DNA of 64,000 nucleotides from Bradyrhizobium xenonodulans (GTDB lineage: Bacteria > Pseudomonadota > Alphaproteobacteria > Rhizobiales > Xanthobacteraceae). The translations under genes were made by a program, and so were the position numbers. The stretch covers positions 1,828,501 through 1,892,500 of the forward strand of contig NZ_CP089391.1 in assembly GCF_027594865.1 (NCBI RefSeq), given 5' to 3'. Of the stretch, positions 16,913 to 24,811 are shown piece after piece; the stretch's first letter is position 1; each line of letters starts with the position of its first letter. The notes beneath the pieces were generated by a model. That model ran no database searches. It worked only from the letters and a program-made list of their open reading frames with translations, and was not told where the DNA came from.

Positions 16913-16971
16913 GTGGCCGGTGCGATTTCATTTCTCAAAATCGCTAGAGGTCGCCACGCAGTGCGGCGGCC
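16913..16971 (+). promoter_or_regulatory. trp attenuator: alternative antiterminator and terminator hairpins
   Basis: Antiterminator candidate: GTGGC (16913-16917) and GCGATT (16922-16927) pair with AATCGC (16939-16944) and GCCAC (16953-16957). Terminator candidate: GGTCGCC (16949-16955) pairs with GGCGGCC (16965-16971), followed by TGATCGTTT. Both need 16953-16955, so only one can form. Attenuation of trpE(G) is known in other rhizobia. Confidence 0.7.
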
Positions 16972-17023
16972 TGATCGTTTGTCCTGTGTGGCGTTCCCTC
17001 GGCAAGTTTCGTAAGAGGACCAC

Positions 17024-19189
17024 ATGAACAGGACAGTCTTTGCCCTCCCGGCCAGAAGCGACTATGTGACCCGCGCAGGTCTTGCGATCACGCGCGTGGC
17101 CGAGCAGTTTACCGGCGGTGCGAGCCGGCTCGACGATCTCATCAACCTGCTCGACCGCCGCCGCGGCGTGATGCTGTCCTCGGGGACGACCGTGCCCGGC
17201 CGCTACGAGAGTTTTGACCTCGGCTTCTCTGATCCGCCGCTCAAGCTCGAGACCACTGGCGTCAATTTCAAGCTTGAAGCGCTGAACGGGCGCGGCCAGG
17301 TGCTGATCGCCTTCCTCGCTGATGTCCTGCGCGAACCGTGCGTCGTGATCTCCGAGAAGACGGCTTCGCGGCTGTCAGGCCACATCATCCGCGGCGATGC
17401 GCCGATCGAAGAGGACCAGCGCACCCGGCGTGCAAGCGTGATGTCGCTGGTGCGCGATCTCGTCGCCGCTTTCTCCGCCAATGACGACGGGCTGCTCGGC
17501 CTGTTCGGCGCCTTCGCCTACGACCTCGTGTTCCAGATCGAGGACCTCGTGCAGAAGCGTCCGCGCGAGAACGACCAGCGCGATATCGTGCTCTATGTGC
17601 CCGATCGTCTGCTGGCCTATGACCGCGCCACCGGCCGCGGCGTGGTGCTCGCTTACGACTTCGCCTGGAAGGGCAAATCCACCGCCGGCCTGCCGCACGA
17701 GACGGCCGAGAGCCCGTATCTGAAGACGCCGCGCCAGGGCTTTGCCGACCATGCGCCCGGCGAATATCAGGCCACCGTCGAGACCGCGCGCGCGGCCTTC
17801 GCGCGCGGCGATTTGTTCGAGGCCGTGCCGGGGCAACTCTTCGCCGAGCCTTGTGACCGCTCGCCGGCCGAAGTGTTCCAGCGGCTCTGCGTCATCAATC
17901 CGTCGCCCTATGGCGCACTGATGAATCTCGGCGAGGGCGAATTCCTCGTCTCGGCTTCGCCGGAGATGTTCGTGCGCTCCGACGGCCGCCGCGTCGAGAC
18001 CTGCCCGATCTCTGGCACGATCGCGCGCGGCACAGACGCGATCGGCGATGCCGAGCAGATCCGTCAGCTCCTGAACTCGGAGAAGGACGAGTTCGAGCTC
18101 AACATGTGCACCGACGTCGACCGCAACGACAAGGCGCGCGTCTGCGTGCCCGGAACGATCAAGGTCTTGGCGCGTCGCCAGATCGAGACCTACTCAAAAC
18201 TGTTCCACACCGTCGACCATGTCGAGGGCATGCTGCGCCCCGGTTTCGATGCGCTGGACGCCTTCCTCACCCACGCCTGGGCGGTGACCGTGACGGGCGC
18301 GCCAAAGCTCTGGGCAATGCAGTTCGTCGAGGATCACGAGCGTTCGCCGCGGCGCTGGTATGCCGGCGCGATCGGCGCGGTGAATTTCGACGGCAGCATC
18401 AACACCGGTCTCACCATCCGCACCATCCGCATGAAGGATGGTCTTGCCGAAGTGCGCGTCGGCGCCACCTGCCTGTTCGATTCCGATCCGGCCGCGGAAG
18501 ACCGCGAGTGCCAGGTCAAGGCCGCAGCCCTGTTCCAGGCGCTGCGCGGCGATCCGCCGAAGCCGCTCTCGACCTTTGCGCCTGATGCGACCGGCTCGGG
18601 CAAGCAGGTGCTGCTGATCGACCACGACGACAGTTTCGTGCACATGCTCGCCGACTATTTTCGCCAGGTCGGCGCCGACGTCACCGTGGTCCGCCATGTC
18701 CATGCGCTCGACATGCTCAAGCAGAGGAAGTGGGATTTGCTGGTGCTGTCGCCCGGCCCCGGCCGGCCCGAGGATTTCGGAATCAAGAAGACGATCGATG
18801 CAGCGCTGGAGAAGAAGCTGCCGGTGTTCGGCGTCTGCTTGGGCGTGCAGGCGATCGGCGAATACTTTGGCGGCGAGCTCGGGCAACTGACGCATCCCGC
18901 CCACGGCCGGCCCTCACGGGTGCATGTGCGCGGCGGACGCTTGATGCGCAATTTGCCGAACGAGATCGTCATCGGCCGCTATCACTCGCTATTCGTCGAG
19001 CGCGACAGCATGCCGGAGGTATTGTCCGTCACCGCCAGCACCGAGGACGGCGTCGCCATGGCGCTGGAGCACAAGACCCTGCCGGTCGCCGGCGTGCAAT
19101 TCCACCCGGAATCGCTGATGTCGCTCAGTGGCGAGGTGGGCTTGAAGATTGTCGAGAATGCGTTCCGGCTGGACGCGCGCGTTGATTGA
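17024..19189 (+). CDS. trpE(G): Anthranilate synthase, fused TrpE and TrpG
   Basis: The 721-residue protein joins the chorismate-using TrpE part (about 1-510) to the glutamine amidotransferase TrpG (about 525-721). TrpE shows MLSSGTTVPGRY near the N-terminus, the feedback-site LSS region, and NMCTDVDRNDKARVC in the catalytic core. TrpG has nucleophile C605 in GVCLGVQ and the His/Glu pair in QFHPESL. It makes anthranilate from chorismate and glutamine, the first step to tryptophan. It is probably controlled by the leader upstream (16861-16971) and by tryptophan inhibition. apt follows after 9 bp. Confidence 0.96.
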   Translation: MNRTVFALPARSDYVTRAGLAITRVAEQFTGGASRLDDLINLLDRRRGVMLSSGTTVPGRYESFDLGFSDPPLKLETTGVNFKLEALNGRGQVLIAFLADVLREPCVVISEKTASRLSGHIIRGDAPIEEDQRTRRASVMSLVRDLVAAFSANDDGLLGLFGAFAYDLVFQIEDLVQKRPRENDQRDIVLYVPDRLLAYDRATGRGVVLAYDFAWKGKSTAGLPHETAESPYLKTPRQGFADHAPGEYQATVETARAAFARGDLFEAVPGQLFAEPCDRSPAEVFQRLCVINPSPYGALMNLGEGEFLVSASPEMFVRSDGRRVETCPISGTIARGTDAIGDAEQIRQLLNSEKDEFELNMCTDVDRNDKARVCVPGTIKVLARRQIETYSKLFHTVDHVEGMLRPGFDALDAFLTHAWAVTVTGAPKLWAMQFVEDHERSPRRWYAGAIGAVNFDGSINTGLTIRTIRMKDGLAEVRVGATCLFDSDPAAEDRECQVKAAALFQALRGDPPKPLSTFAPDATGSGKQVLLIDHDDSFVHMLADYFRQVGADVTVVRHVHALDMLKQRKWDLLVLSPGPGRPEDFGIKKTIDAALEKKLPVFGVCLGVQAIGEYFGGELGQLTHPAHGRPSRVHVRGGRLMRNLPNEIVIGRYHSLFVERDSMPEVLSVTASTEDGVAMALEHKTLPVAGVQFHPESLMSLSGEVGLKIVENAFRLDARVD

Positions 19190-19198
19190 GAGGCACCG

Positions 19199-19738
19199 AT
19201 GACCTTTGACCACGATTTGAAGGCGAGCGTCCGCACCATCGTCGACTATCCCAAACCGGGGATCATGTTCCGCGACATCACGACCCTGCTCGCGGACGCG
19301 CGTGCGTTTCGCCGTGCGGTCGACGAGCTCGTCAATCCCTGGGCCGGCAACAAGATCGACAAGGTCGCCGGCATGGAAGCGCGCGGCTTCATCATCGGCG
19401 GCGCGGTGGCGCATCAGCTCTCCGCCGGCTTCGTGCCGATCCGCAAGAAGGGCAAGCTGCCGCACACCACCGTTCGCATTGCCTATTCGCTCGAATACGG
19501 CATCGACGAGATGGAGATGCATGTCGATGCGATCCAGCCCGGCGAGCGCGTGATCCTGGTCGACGACCTCATCGCCACCGGCGGCACCGCGGAAGGCGCG
19601 GTGAAGCTGCTGCGCCAGATCGGCGCCAACGTGGTCGCCGCCTGCTTCATCATCGACCTGCCCGAGCTCGGCGGCGCCGCCAAGCTGCGCGCGATGGACG
19701 TGCCCGTGCGCACGCTGATGACGTTCGAGGGGCATTGA
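19199..19738 (+). CDS. apt: Adenine phosphoribosyltransferase
   Basis: The 179-residue cytosolic enzyme has the type I PRPP-binding motif [18 protein letters not shown] and the APRT opening [20 protein letters not shown]. It salvages adenine to AMP using PRPP. Length is normal. It starts 9 bp after trpE(G) on the same strand and may be cotranscribed; both routes use or save PRPP-linked intermediates, but the link may be incidental. Confidence 0.95.
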   Translation: MTFDHDLKASVRTIVDYPKPGIMFRDITTLLADARAFRRAVDELVNPWAGNKIDKVAGMEARGFIIGGAVAHQLSAGFVPIRKKGKLPHTTVRIAYSLEYGIDEMEMHVDAIQPGERVILVDDLIATGGTAEGAVKLLRQIGANVVAACFIIDLPELGGAAKLRAMDVPVRTLMTFEGH

Positions 19739-19751
19739 AGACCGCCGAGCT

Positions 19752-20084
19752 CTAGATCGCCTCGGCCTTCAGCTCGGCGCGCCAGTGCAGCATACGCTCC
19801 TTCAGGAGCGCATTCCTGACATAGGCGGTCTCCTCATCCTCCAGACGTTCGCACTCGGCAAACGCCAGGCCTGCTTCGCCGTGCGTGTTCCAGGCGGCCT
19901 GGAGGCTGCGGCAGGTGTGGTTGCCTTGGCGGAGCGAGAACCAGATGCGGTTCTGGATCGTCTCGAGGTTCGGCGCCTGGCCGACCCAGGCCTCGCCTGA
20001 GGCCGCGCAGCGGACCACATAGATGCCCGCAATGGTCTTCCGCTCCTTGTAGGCGGCGATCGCTGCTTTTCGGTCGATGCTCAC
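19752..20084 (-). CDS. GIY-YIG nuclease-fold protein
   Basis: The 110-residue product contains a GIY-YIG pattern: GIYVVRCAASGEAWVGQA, followed by an Arg/Asn-rich helix (NLETIQNRIWFSLRQG). The catalytic Tyr/Arg arrangement looks partly kept; a distal Glu is seen in ECERLEDEETAYV. Small solitary proteins of this fold occur widely in Proteobacteria with unclear roles. The GTG at 20084 has AAGG upstream; a TTG at 20123 without a ribosome site would add 13 residues. Confidence 0.72.
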   Translation of the reverse strand: MSIDRKAAIAAYKERKTIAGIYVVRCAASGEAWVGQAPNLETIQNRIWFSLRQGNHTCRSLQAAWNTHGEAGLAFAECERLEDEETAYVRNALLKERMLHWRAELKAEAI

Positions 20085-20167
20085 GGTGAGGCCTTGCTGA
20101 GGGACGCTGGGACGCAAGCTCAATAGCTGGCGGTCCGCCGGCCGTCAATATTATCCGGGTAAAATAT

Positions 20168-20836
20168 TCAGGACCGTTGCAGGATCAGGCTGAGCTCGAG
20201 CTCCCGGAAGGCGAGGTAATTGCGCCGGGTCCATTGGTGCAGCTCAGTCGAGGCGTCCTTCTCCTGGCGCAGATAGCCGGTGAAGGAGAAGTTCAGCCGG
20301 TCGATATAGGTCTTGAGGAAGCCGGGCAGTGCGGGCAGGTGGAACAGCCGGCCGGCAGCCATCGCGGCCGGGAGCTCGCCGCGCACGACGTGCTCATTGT
20401 CCACGGTGATCAAATTCATCCGCGGGATCTGCCCGCGCAGCATCTCATGGGCGCGGGTCGAGACGCGGTCGGTGTCGGCGACGAACAGGATCTGTGGTGC
20501 GACGTGGCGGCGCGCGGCTTCCTTCAGCAGGCCGATCTCGTCGGCCATCTTGAAGAACTCGTCGAAGGCGTGGAAGCCGAGGTCGATCACCTTGGCAAGG
20601 CCGTCATCGACAATGACGCGGTCCATCAGCTGCATCTTGCCGTAGGTGTCGATCACGTCGGCGGTTTCCGTGATCTTCGGCAGATAGTCGAGCAGCGACG
20701 GCTCCTTCAGATTGACGTCGAAGGCCGCGACATTGCCGTTCTTGAGCAGGAGAAATTCGCTCAAAAGCCGCGCCAGCAGGGTCTTGCCGACCTGCGGGCG
20801 GGGCGAGCAGATGATGTAGACGGGTGTCGCGGGCAT
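20168..20836 (-). CDS. ParA/MinD-like P-loop ATPase with an altered Walker A
   Basis: The 222-residue protein starts MPATPVYIICSPRPQVGKTL. The P-loop reads SPRPQVGKTLL, where ParA/MinD proteins normally have KGGxGKT, so the signature Lys of the deviant Walker A is missing. The FDVNLKEPSLLDYLP stretch corresponds to the switch region. It ends with a C-terminal part of aromatic and charged residues (FSFTGYLRQEKD). It is 60 bp downstream of a second ParA-like gene on the same strand; the pair probably act together. The process served is unknown. Confidence 0.7.
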   Translation of the reverse strand: MPATPVYIICSPRPQVGKTLLARLLSEFLLLKNGNVAAFDVNLKEPSLLDYLPKITETADVIDTYGKMQLMDRVIVDDGLAKVIDLGFHAFDEFFKMADEIGLLKEAARRHVAPQILFVADTDRVSTRAHEMLRGQIPRMNLITVDNEHVVRGELPAAMAAGRLFHLPALPGFLKTYIDRLNFSFTGYLRQEKDASTELHQWTRRNYLAFRELELSLILQRS

Positions 20837-20896
20837 CGCCAGCTATATCAGTCGAACTTGGCGACCAATCCAGCCGTATCAGCCCGGCTTGCGCAA

Positions 20897-21649
20897 CTAT
20901 TTTTCGCTGTTGCGGGTCACGGGTTTCGAACCGACGATGTCGGTCAGCCGGATCCGGTCGAATTCGCTCCAGACGTTTGCCAGCCAATGCCGGACATAGC
21001 CGCGCAGCACGAACGAATAGTTCGCAGCGTCGTCGTTCATGCCCTTGTTGGCGACGAATTTCAGGAACGGAACGGAGGACACCTCGACCTGCTCATAGGC
21101 CATTTCGTTGAGCTTGGGGATGGTCAGCTCGGTCGCGTCCTTGATGCGGTGGAAGTAGGAATTATAGGTGGCCTGGTCCCACTGGAAGAACTGGGTGTCG
21201 TTGATGAAGTTCTTCACCAGGAAATATTTCGCGCCGGTCATGAAGCCGGCGGTCTCCGCGATCTCGTCGAGTGAGGCGATCGAGGGGCCGAGGATGTGGA
21301 AAACCGCGAAGGTGATCTGGCCGGCCTTGGCGGCGTCGAGGAAACCGATGTCGCGCAAGGAGGCGAGCGCTGGCGAGAGCAGGCCGGCGCGGACGTCGAT
21401 CACGGTCACCGACGGGCTCGTCGCATTGAGCGTGTCGAAGATCTTCATCTGATCGGCCGTGGTCGTCATGTCGACGATCTCGGTGATGTCAGGGTGGAAG
21501 CGCTTCAGGGTTCCGCGCGGGGACTCCGTGTCGAAGGCGCGCGTCGGCACGTTGTTGGCGGAAAAATAATCGAGCAAGGTGCGCGACACCGTGGTCTTGC
21601 CGACCCCGCCCTTGTCCGCGCCCACCACAACCACTGCCGGCTTTGCCAT
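20897..21649 (-). CDS. ParA/MinD-like P-loop ATPase
   Basis: The 250-residue protein has an orthodox deviant Walker A, GADKGGVGKTTVSRTLL, then FDTESPRGTLKRFHPD (switch I) and VTVIDVRAGLLSP (Walker B). It lacks a recognisable N-terminal DNA-binding domain, so it is not a typical plasmid ParA. No parB lies beside it. It is followed by a related ATPase with a degenerate P-loop. The role could be positioning of a cell-envelope or DNA structure; this is inference. Confidence 0.78.
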   Translation of the reverse strand: MAKPAVVVVGADKGGVGKTTVSRTLLDYFSANNVPTRAFDTESPRGTLKRFHPDITEIVDMTTTADQMKIFDTLNATSPSVTVIDVRAGLLSPALASLRDIGFLDAAKAGQITFAVFHILGPSIASLDEIAETAGFMTGAKYFLVKNFINDTQFFQWDQATYNSYFHRIKDATELTIPKLNEMAYEQVEVSSVPFLKFVANKGMNDDAANYSFVLRGYVRHWLANVWSEFDRIRLTDIVGSKPVTRNSEK

Positions 21650-21843
21650 TGCTGTCCCCTAACGCGCGCCCCCGATCGCGAGGTCGCAATCGGCCGGGCC
21701 CCAAATCGATGTCCCAAGGATGTCCCAAGTCTGCTGTTGGGCGCGAACATGGCAGAAACAAGGGAGAATTCAATTCCTCGGCATGTAGTTACGGCAATTC
21801 CCGAGGTTTTTCCCGATCGCTGTGAAACCGGTCGCGGCTCGCG

Positions 21844-23070
21844 TCATTCGCGCCCTGAGTGGCGGCCCCAGGGACCGATCGGATTGATCGGGTTTCCGGC
21901 TGCGGTTCCGGCAGGACTGGGGACAGGCACGGGCGGTGGGCTGACCGATCCGCCTGCATCGTTCCACGGCCCCTGAGGCACCGGCGGGGTGTCCTGCTGC
22001 TTGGCTTGCGTCTCCGATTCTTCGGTCTCGTCATCGGGCGGGGGCAGCGGGCCGGGATCATGGCCGCCGGCAAACTTGACCAGTGCGTCGACCCGGGACT
22101 GCACCGAGGGATGGGTCGCGAACAAATCGGCAAAGCCCTCGCGCGGATTGTCGACGCAGAGCTCCATCACCGCCGAGGTCGCACCCGGCAGCTCACCGCG
22201 GTTCTCGATCTTGCGCAGCGCCGAGATCATGGCATCGGGGTCTTTCGTCAGCTCGACCGAGCCGGCGTCGGCGAGAAATTCGCGCGAGCGGGACAGCGCG
22301 AGCTTGACCACCTGCGACAACAGCCAGGCCACCACGATCAGCACGACCGCGATGATGATCACGATCACCGCGCCGCCGCCGGAGCTCTTGCTGTCGCTCG
22401 ATGACGAGGACGAGCGCGAGGACGAGGAGGAGCCCGACGACCATGAGCCGCCACCGGAGCTCCAGTTGAAATTGGTGAACAGGCGGAAGAACAACTCGCC
22501 GAAGAAGCCGACCACGCCGGCGATGATGACGGCGACCACCATCAACTGCACGTCGCCGTTCTTGATGTGGGTCAGCTCGTGGCCCAGCACCGCCTCGATC
22601 TCCTTGTCGTTCAGCGCGCTGAGGAGGCCGGTGGTGACGGTGATCGAATATTGCCGTGGATTGAGGCCGGTCGCGAACGCGTTCAGCGCCGGTGAGTCCA
22701 TGATCTTCAGCTTCGGCATCGTGATGCCGCGCGAGATGCAGAGGTTTTCGAGCAGATTGTAGAGCCGCGGCTCCTCCTGCCGGGTGACGTCGTGGCCGCC
22801 GGTCACCGCGTCGATCATCGACTGGTGGAAGAAATAGGCGATCACGACCCAGGCCGCCGCCACCACCGTCGCGATCGGCGCGGCGACGATGAGGTCGTGG
22901 AAGGCGCGGCTCAAATAATAGGCGACCGTGCCGTTGCTGTTGATAACGACCTCGGCGACCAGCGCGCCGGCATAGACCAGCACATAGACCAGCGCGAACA
23001 GGCCGGCGAGCAGCACCATCGAACGAAACTTGTTCGAGGCGATGTGCGTGTAGAGACCATACGCGGCCAT
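21844..23070 (-). CDS. M48 family membrane metalloprotease (HtpX-like)
   Basis: The 408-residue protein has the zinc site HELTHIKNGD (HExxH) and a downstream Glu in SREFLADAG, the third ligand. Membrane segments lie before the active site (about 18-38 and 60-80) and after it. An unusual Ser/Gly-rich insert (GGGSWSSGSSSSS) separates two later hydrophobic segments, and the C-terminus is Pro-rich. HtpX proteases degrade damaged membrane proteins. lemA lies 33 bp upstream, a common pairing, so the two are probably in one transcript. Confidence 0.88.
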   Translation of the reverse strand: MAAYGLYTHIASNKFRSMVLLAGLFALVYVLVYAGALVAEVVINSNGTVAYYLSRAFHDLIVAAPIATVVAAAWVVIAYFFHQSMIDAVTGGHDVTRQEEPRLYNLLENLCISRGITMPKLKIMDSPALNAFATGLNPRQYSITVTTGLLSALNDKEIEAVLGHELTHIKNGDVQLMVVAVIIAGVVGFFGELFFRLFTNFNWSSGGGSWSSGSSSSSRSSSSSSDSKSSGGGAVIVIIIAVVLIVVAWLLSQVVKLALSRSREFLADAGSVELTKDPDAMISALRKIENRGELPGATSAVMELCVDNPREGFADLFATHPSVQSRVDALVKFAGGHDPGPLPPPDDETEESETQAKQQDTPPVPQGPWNDAGGSVSPPPVPVPSPAGTAAGNPINPIGPWGRHSGRE

Positions 23071-23103
23071 GACGCGCTGCCCTGCCGGCCTATCGGCTCG
23101 ACT

Positions 23104-23664
23104 TTAGAACTTCACCTGTGGCGCAGCCTCGACCTCAGTGCGGCTGGCGCCGAGATCGAAGAAGTCCTTCCTGGTGAAGCCGAACATGCCGGCGAACAGA
23201 GCGGCCGGCATCTGCTGGATGCCGGTGTTGTATTCCTGGACCGCGCTGTTGAAGAAACGACGGCTCGCCGCGATCTTGTTCTCGAGGTCGGAGAGCTCGG
23301 ATGCGAGCTGCTGGAAGTTGGCGTTGGCCTTGAGGTCGGGATAGGCCTCCGACAGCGCGATCAGCCGGCCGAGCGCGCCGGAGAGCTGGTTCTCGGCGGC
23401 GGACACCTGCGCCGGCCCCTGCGCCGACATCGCCGAATTGCGCGCCTTGATGACGTCGTCGAGCGTGCCGCGCTCATGAGAGGCGTAGCCCTTCACCGTC
23501 TCGACCAGGTTCGGGATCAGGTCGTGGCGCTGCTTGAGCTGCACGTCGATGTCGGCAAAGGCCTGGCCGACCCGCTGGCTCAGCGCCACCAGGCGGTTGT
23601 AGGCGCTGAAGGCGAACAGCACGAGGACGACGATGACGCCGAGAACGATCCAGCCGGTCGACAT
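23104..23664 (-). CDS. LemA family protein
   Basis: The 186-residue protein begins MSTGWIVLGVIVVLVLFAFS, a single N-terminal membrane helix, then the LemA core: YNRLVALSQRVGQAFADIDV, LKQRHDLIPNLVETVKGY and ALGRLIALSEAYPDLKAN. The rest is helical. The family's molecular role is not settled. It precedes an M48 protease, a frequent gene pair, which suggests a shared role in membrane protein quality control. Confidence 0.92.
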   Translation of the reverse strand: MSTGWIVLGVIVVLVLFAFSAYNRLVALSQRVGQAFADIDVQLKQRHDLIPNLVETVKGYASHERGTLDDVIKARNSAMSAQGPAQVSAAENQLSGALGRLIALSEAYPDLKANANFQQLASELSDLENKIAASRRFFNSAVQEYNTGIQQMPAALFAGMFGFTRKDFFDLGASRTEVEAAPQVKF

Positions 23665-23801
23665 GGAGAACTCCTGATGGGGGAAGAAGCTGGGCGCAGC
23701 CTAGACCAAATTGGCGCGAAGCGAGAGCCCGGCGCAGAAGGGAGGTAAGACTTGGTCGAATGAGGAACCATCCACGTTCAAGGCGAATGCCCTGAACGAG
23801 G

Positions 23802-24779
23802 TTAACTTTCGGCAATGACCGCATCGCCCCAACGCCAGCGCCGGGCGTTTGCATAGGCGGCCTTGTCGCGCCGCGGGACCTTGGTGACGGTGACGCCGCC
23901 CTCGGTGCAGAGCTTTGCCGCGATCTCGGCCTTGCCGATATCCGGCGGGGCCAGCACGCGCGCGGCGCGGCTTTCCGGCGGCGTGCGGGTCAGGGCGACG
24001 TAGATGAAGCGCTCGTCCTCGAACGGCACCTCGGCGCCCTTGATCTGGCGGTGCGCCTGCGAGCGCGGCAGGCGCTGCGAGAAATGGCACCAATCGGGCG
24101 CTGCGAGCGGGCACGGCTTTTCGTGCGGGCAGGGCGCCGCGACGAAGGCGCCGGCTGCGATCAACTGCTGACGCAGCGCGAGGATGCGCGCGGTGCCGGC
24201 GGGCGTGCCGGGCTCGATCACGACCAGCGCGTGGCGCGCCTTCGCCCACATGGCCGCGGTGAGCTTGCGTTGATCGGCCTCACCGAGCTCGCCGATGACG
24301 TAGCTGGCGACGACGAGATCTGCTTGCGAGACCTCTTTGAGGTTGCCGCCGGCATCGCCCGGCAGATAGCGGCACTCCGCCAGCCGCGAGCTGTCGCGCG
24401 CCAGCTCGAGCGCCAGCCGGCTCAGGGTGGCATTGGCGTCGAGCAGCGTGAAATCCTGCAGCGACGGGAACGCTTCTGCTGCGGCCCAGCTCGCGGTGCC
24501 CGGGCCGGCGCCGACGTCGAGCAGCGTTTCCGGGGCTAGGTTCGGCGCGATTTCGGTCAGCGCATTCAGGCTTGCAGCCACTGCCGCGTAGGTCGCCGGC
24601 ATGCGCGCCAGCGCATAGGCAAGCGCATCGGCGTCCGACTTGATCGTGCCGGAGCCGCCGCCGGCGCGATAGGTGGTCGAGATTTTCTGCGAGCGCTGTG
24701 CCGCGTCGGTGCGCGAGAAGCCCTGCAGCTTGCCGTCGAGGGCGGCCTTGAGTTCAGCGGGGAGGGTGGGCGAGATCAT
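23802..24779 (-). CDS. Rsm22-like ribosomal small-subunit methyltransferase family protein
   Basis: The 325-residue protein has a SAM-binding motif (ETLLDVGAGPGTASWAA), a motif IV region (VVASYVIGELGE), and a Cys-rich stretch CPHEKPCPLAAPDWCHFSQR characteristic of Rsm22. The cysteines may hold an iron-sulfur cluster. Rsm22 homologues are linked to ribosome small-subunit assembly or rRNA modification. It follows smc by 32 bp on the same strand. Confidence 0.85.
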   Translation of the reverse strand: MISPTLPAELKAALDGKLQGFSRTDAAQRSQKISTTYRAGGGSGTIKSDADALAYALARMPATYAAVAASLNALTEIAPNLAPETLLDVGAGPGTASWAAAEAFPSLQDFTLLDANATLSRLALELARDSSRLAECRYLPGDAGGNLKEVSQADLVVASYVIGELGEADQRKLTAAMWAKARHALVVIEPGTPAGTARILALRQQLIAAGAFVAAPCPHEKPCPLAAPDWCHFSQRLPRSQAHRQIKGAEVPFEDERFIYVALTRTPPESRAARVLAPPDIGKAEIAAKLCTEGGVTVTKVPRRDKAAYANARRWRWGDAVIAES

Positions 24780-24811
24780 ATCCGCCCACCGTCATTCCTG
24801 GGCCAGCCGTA

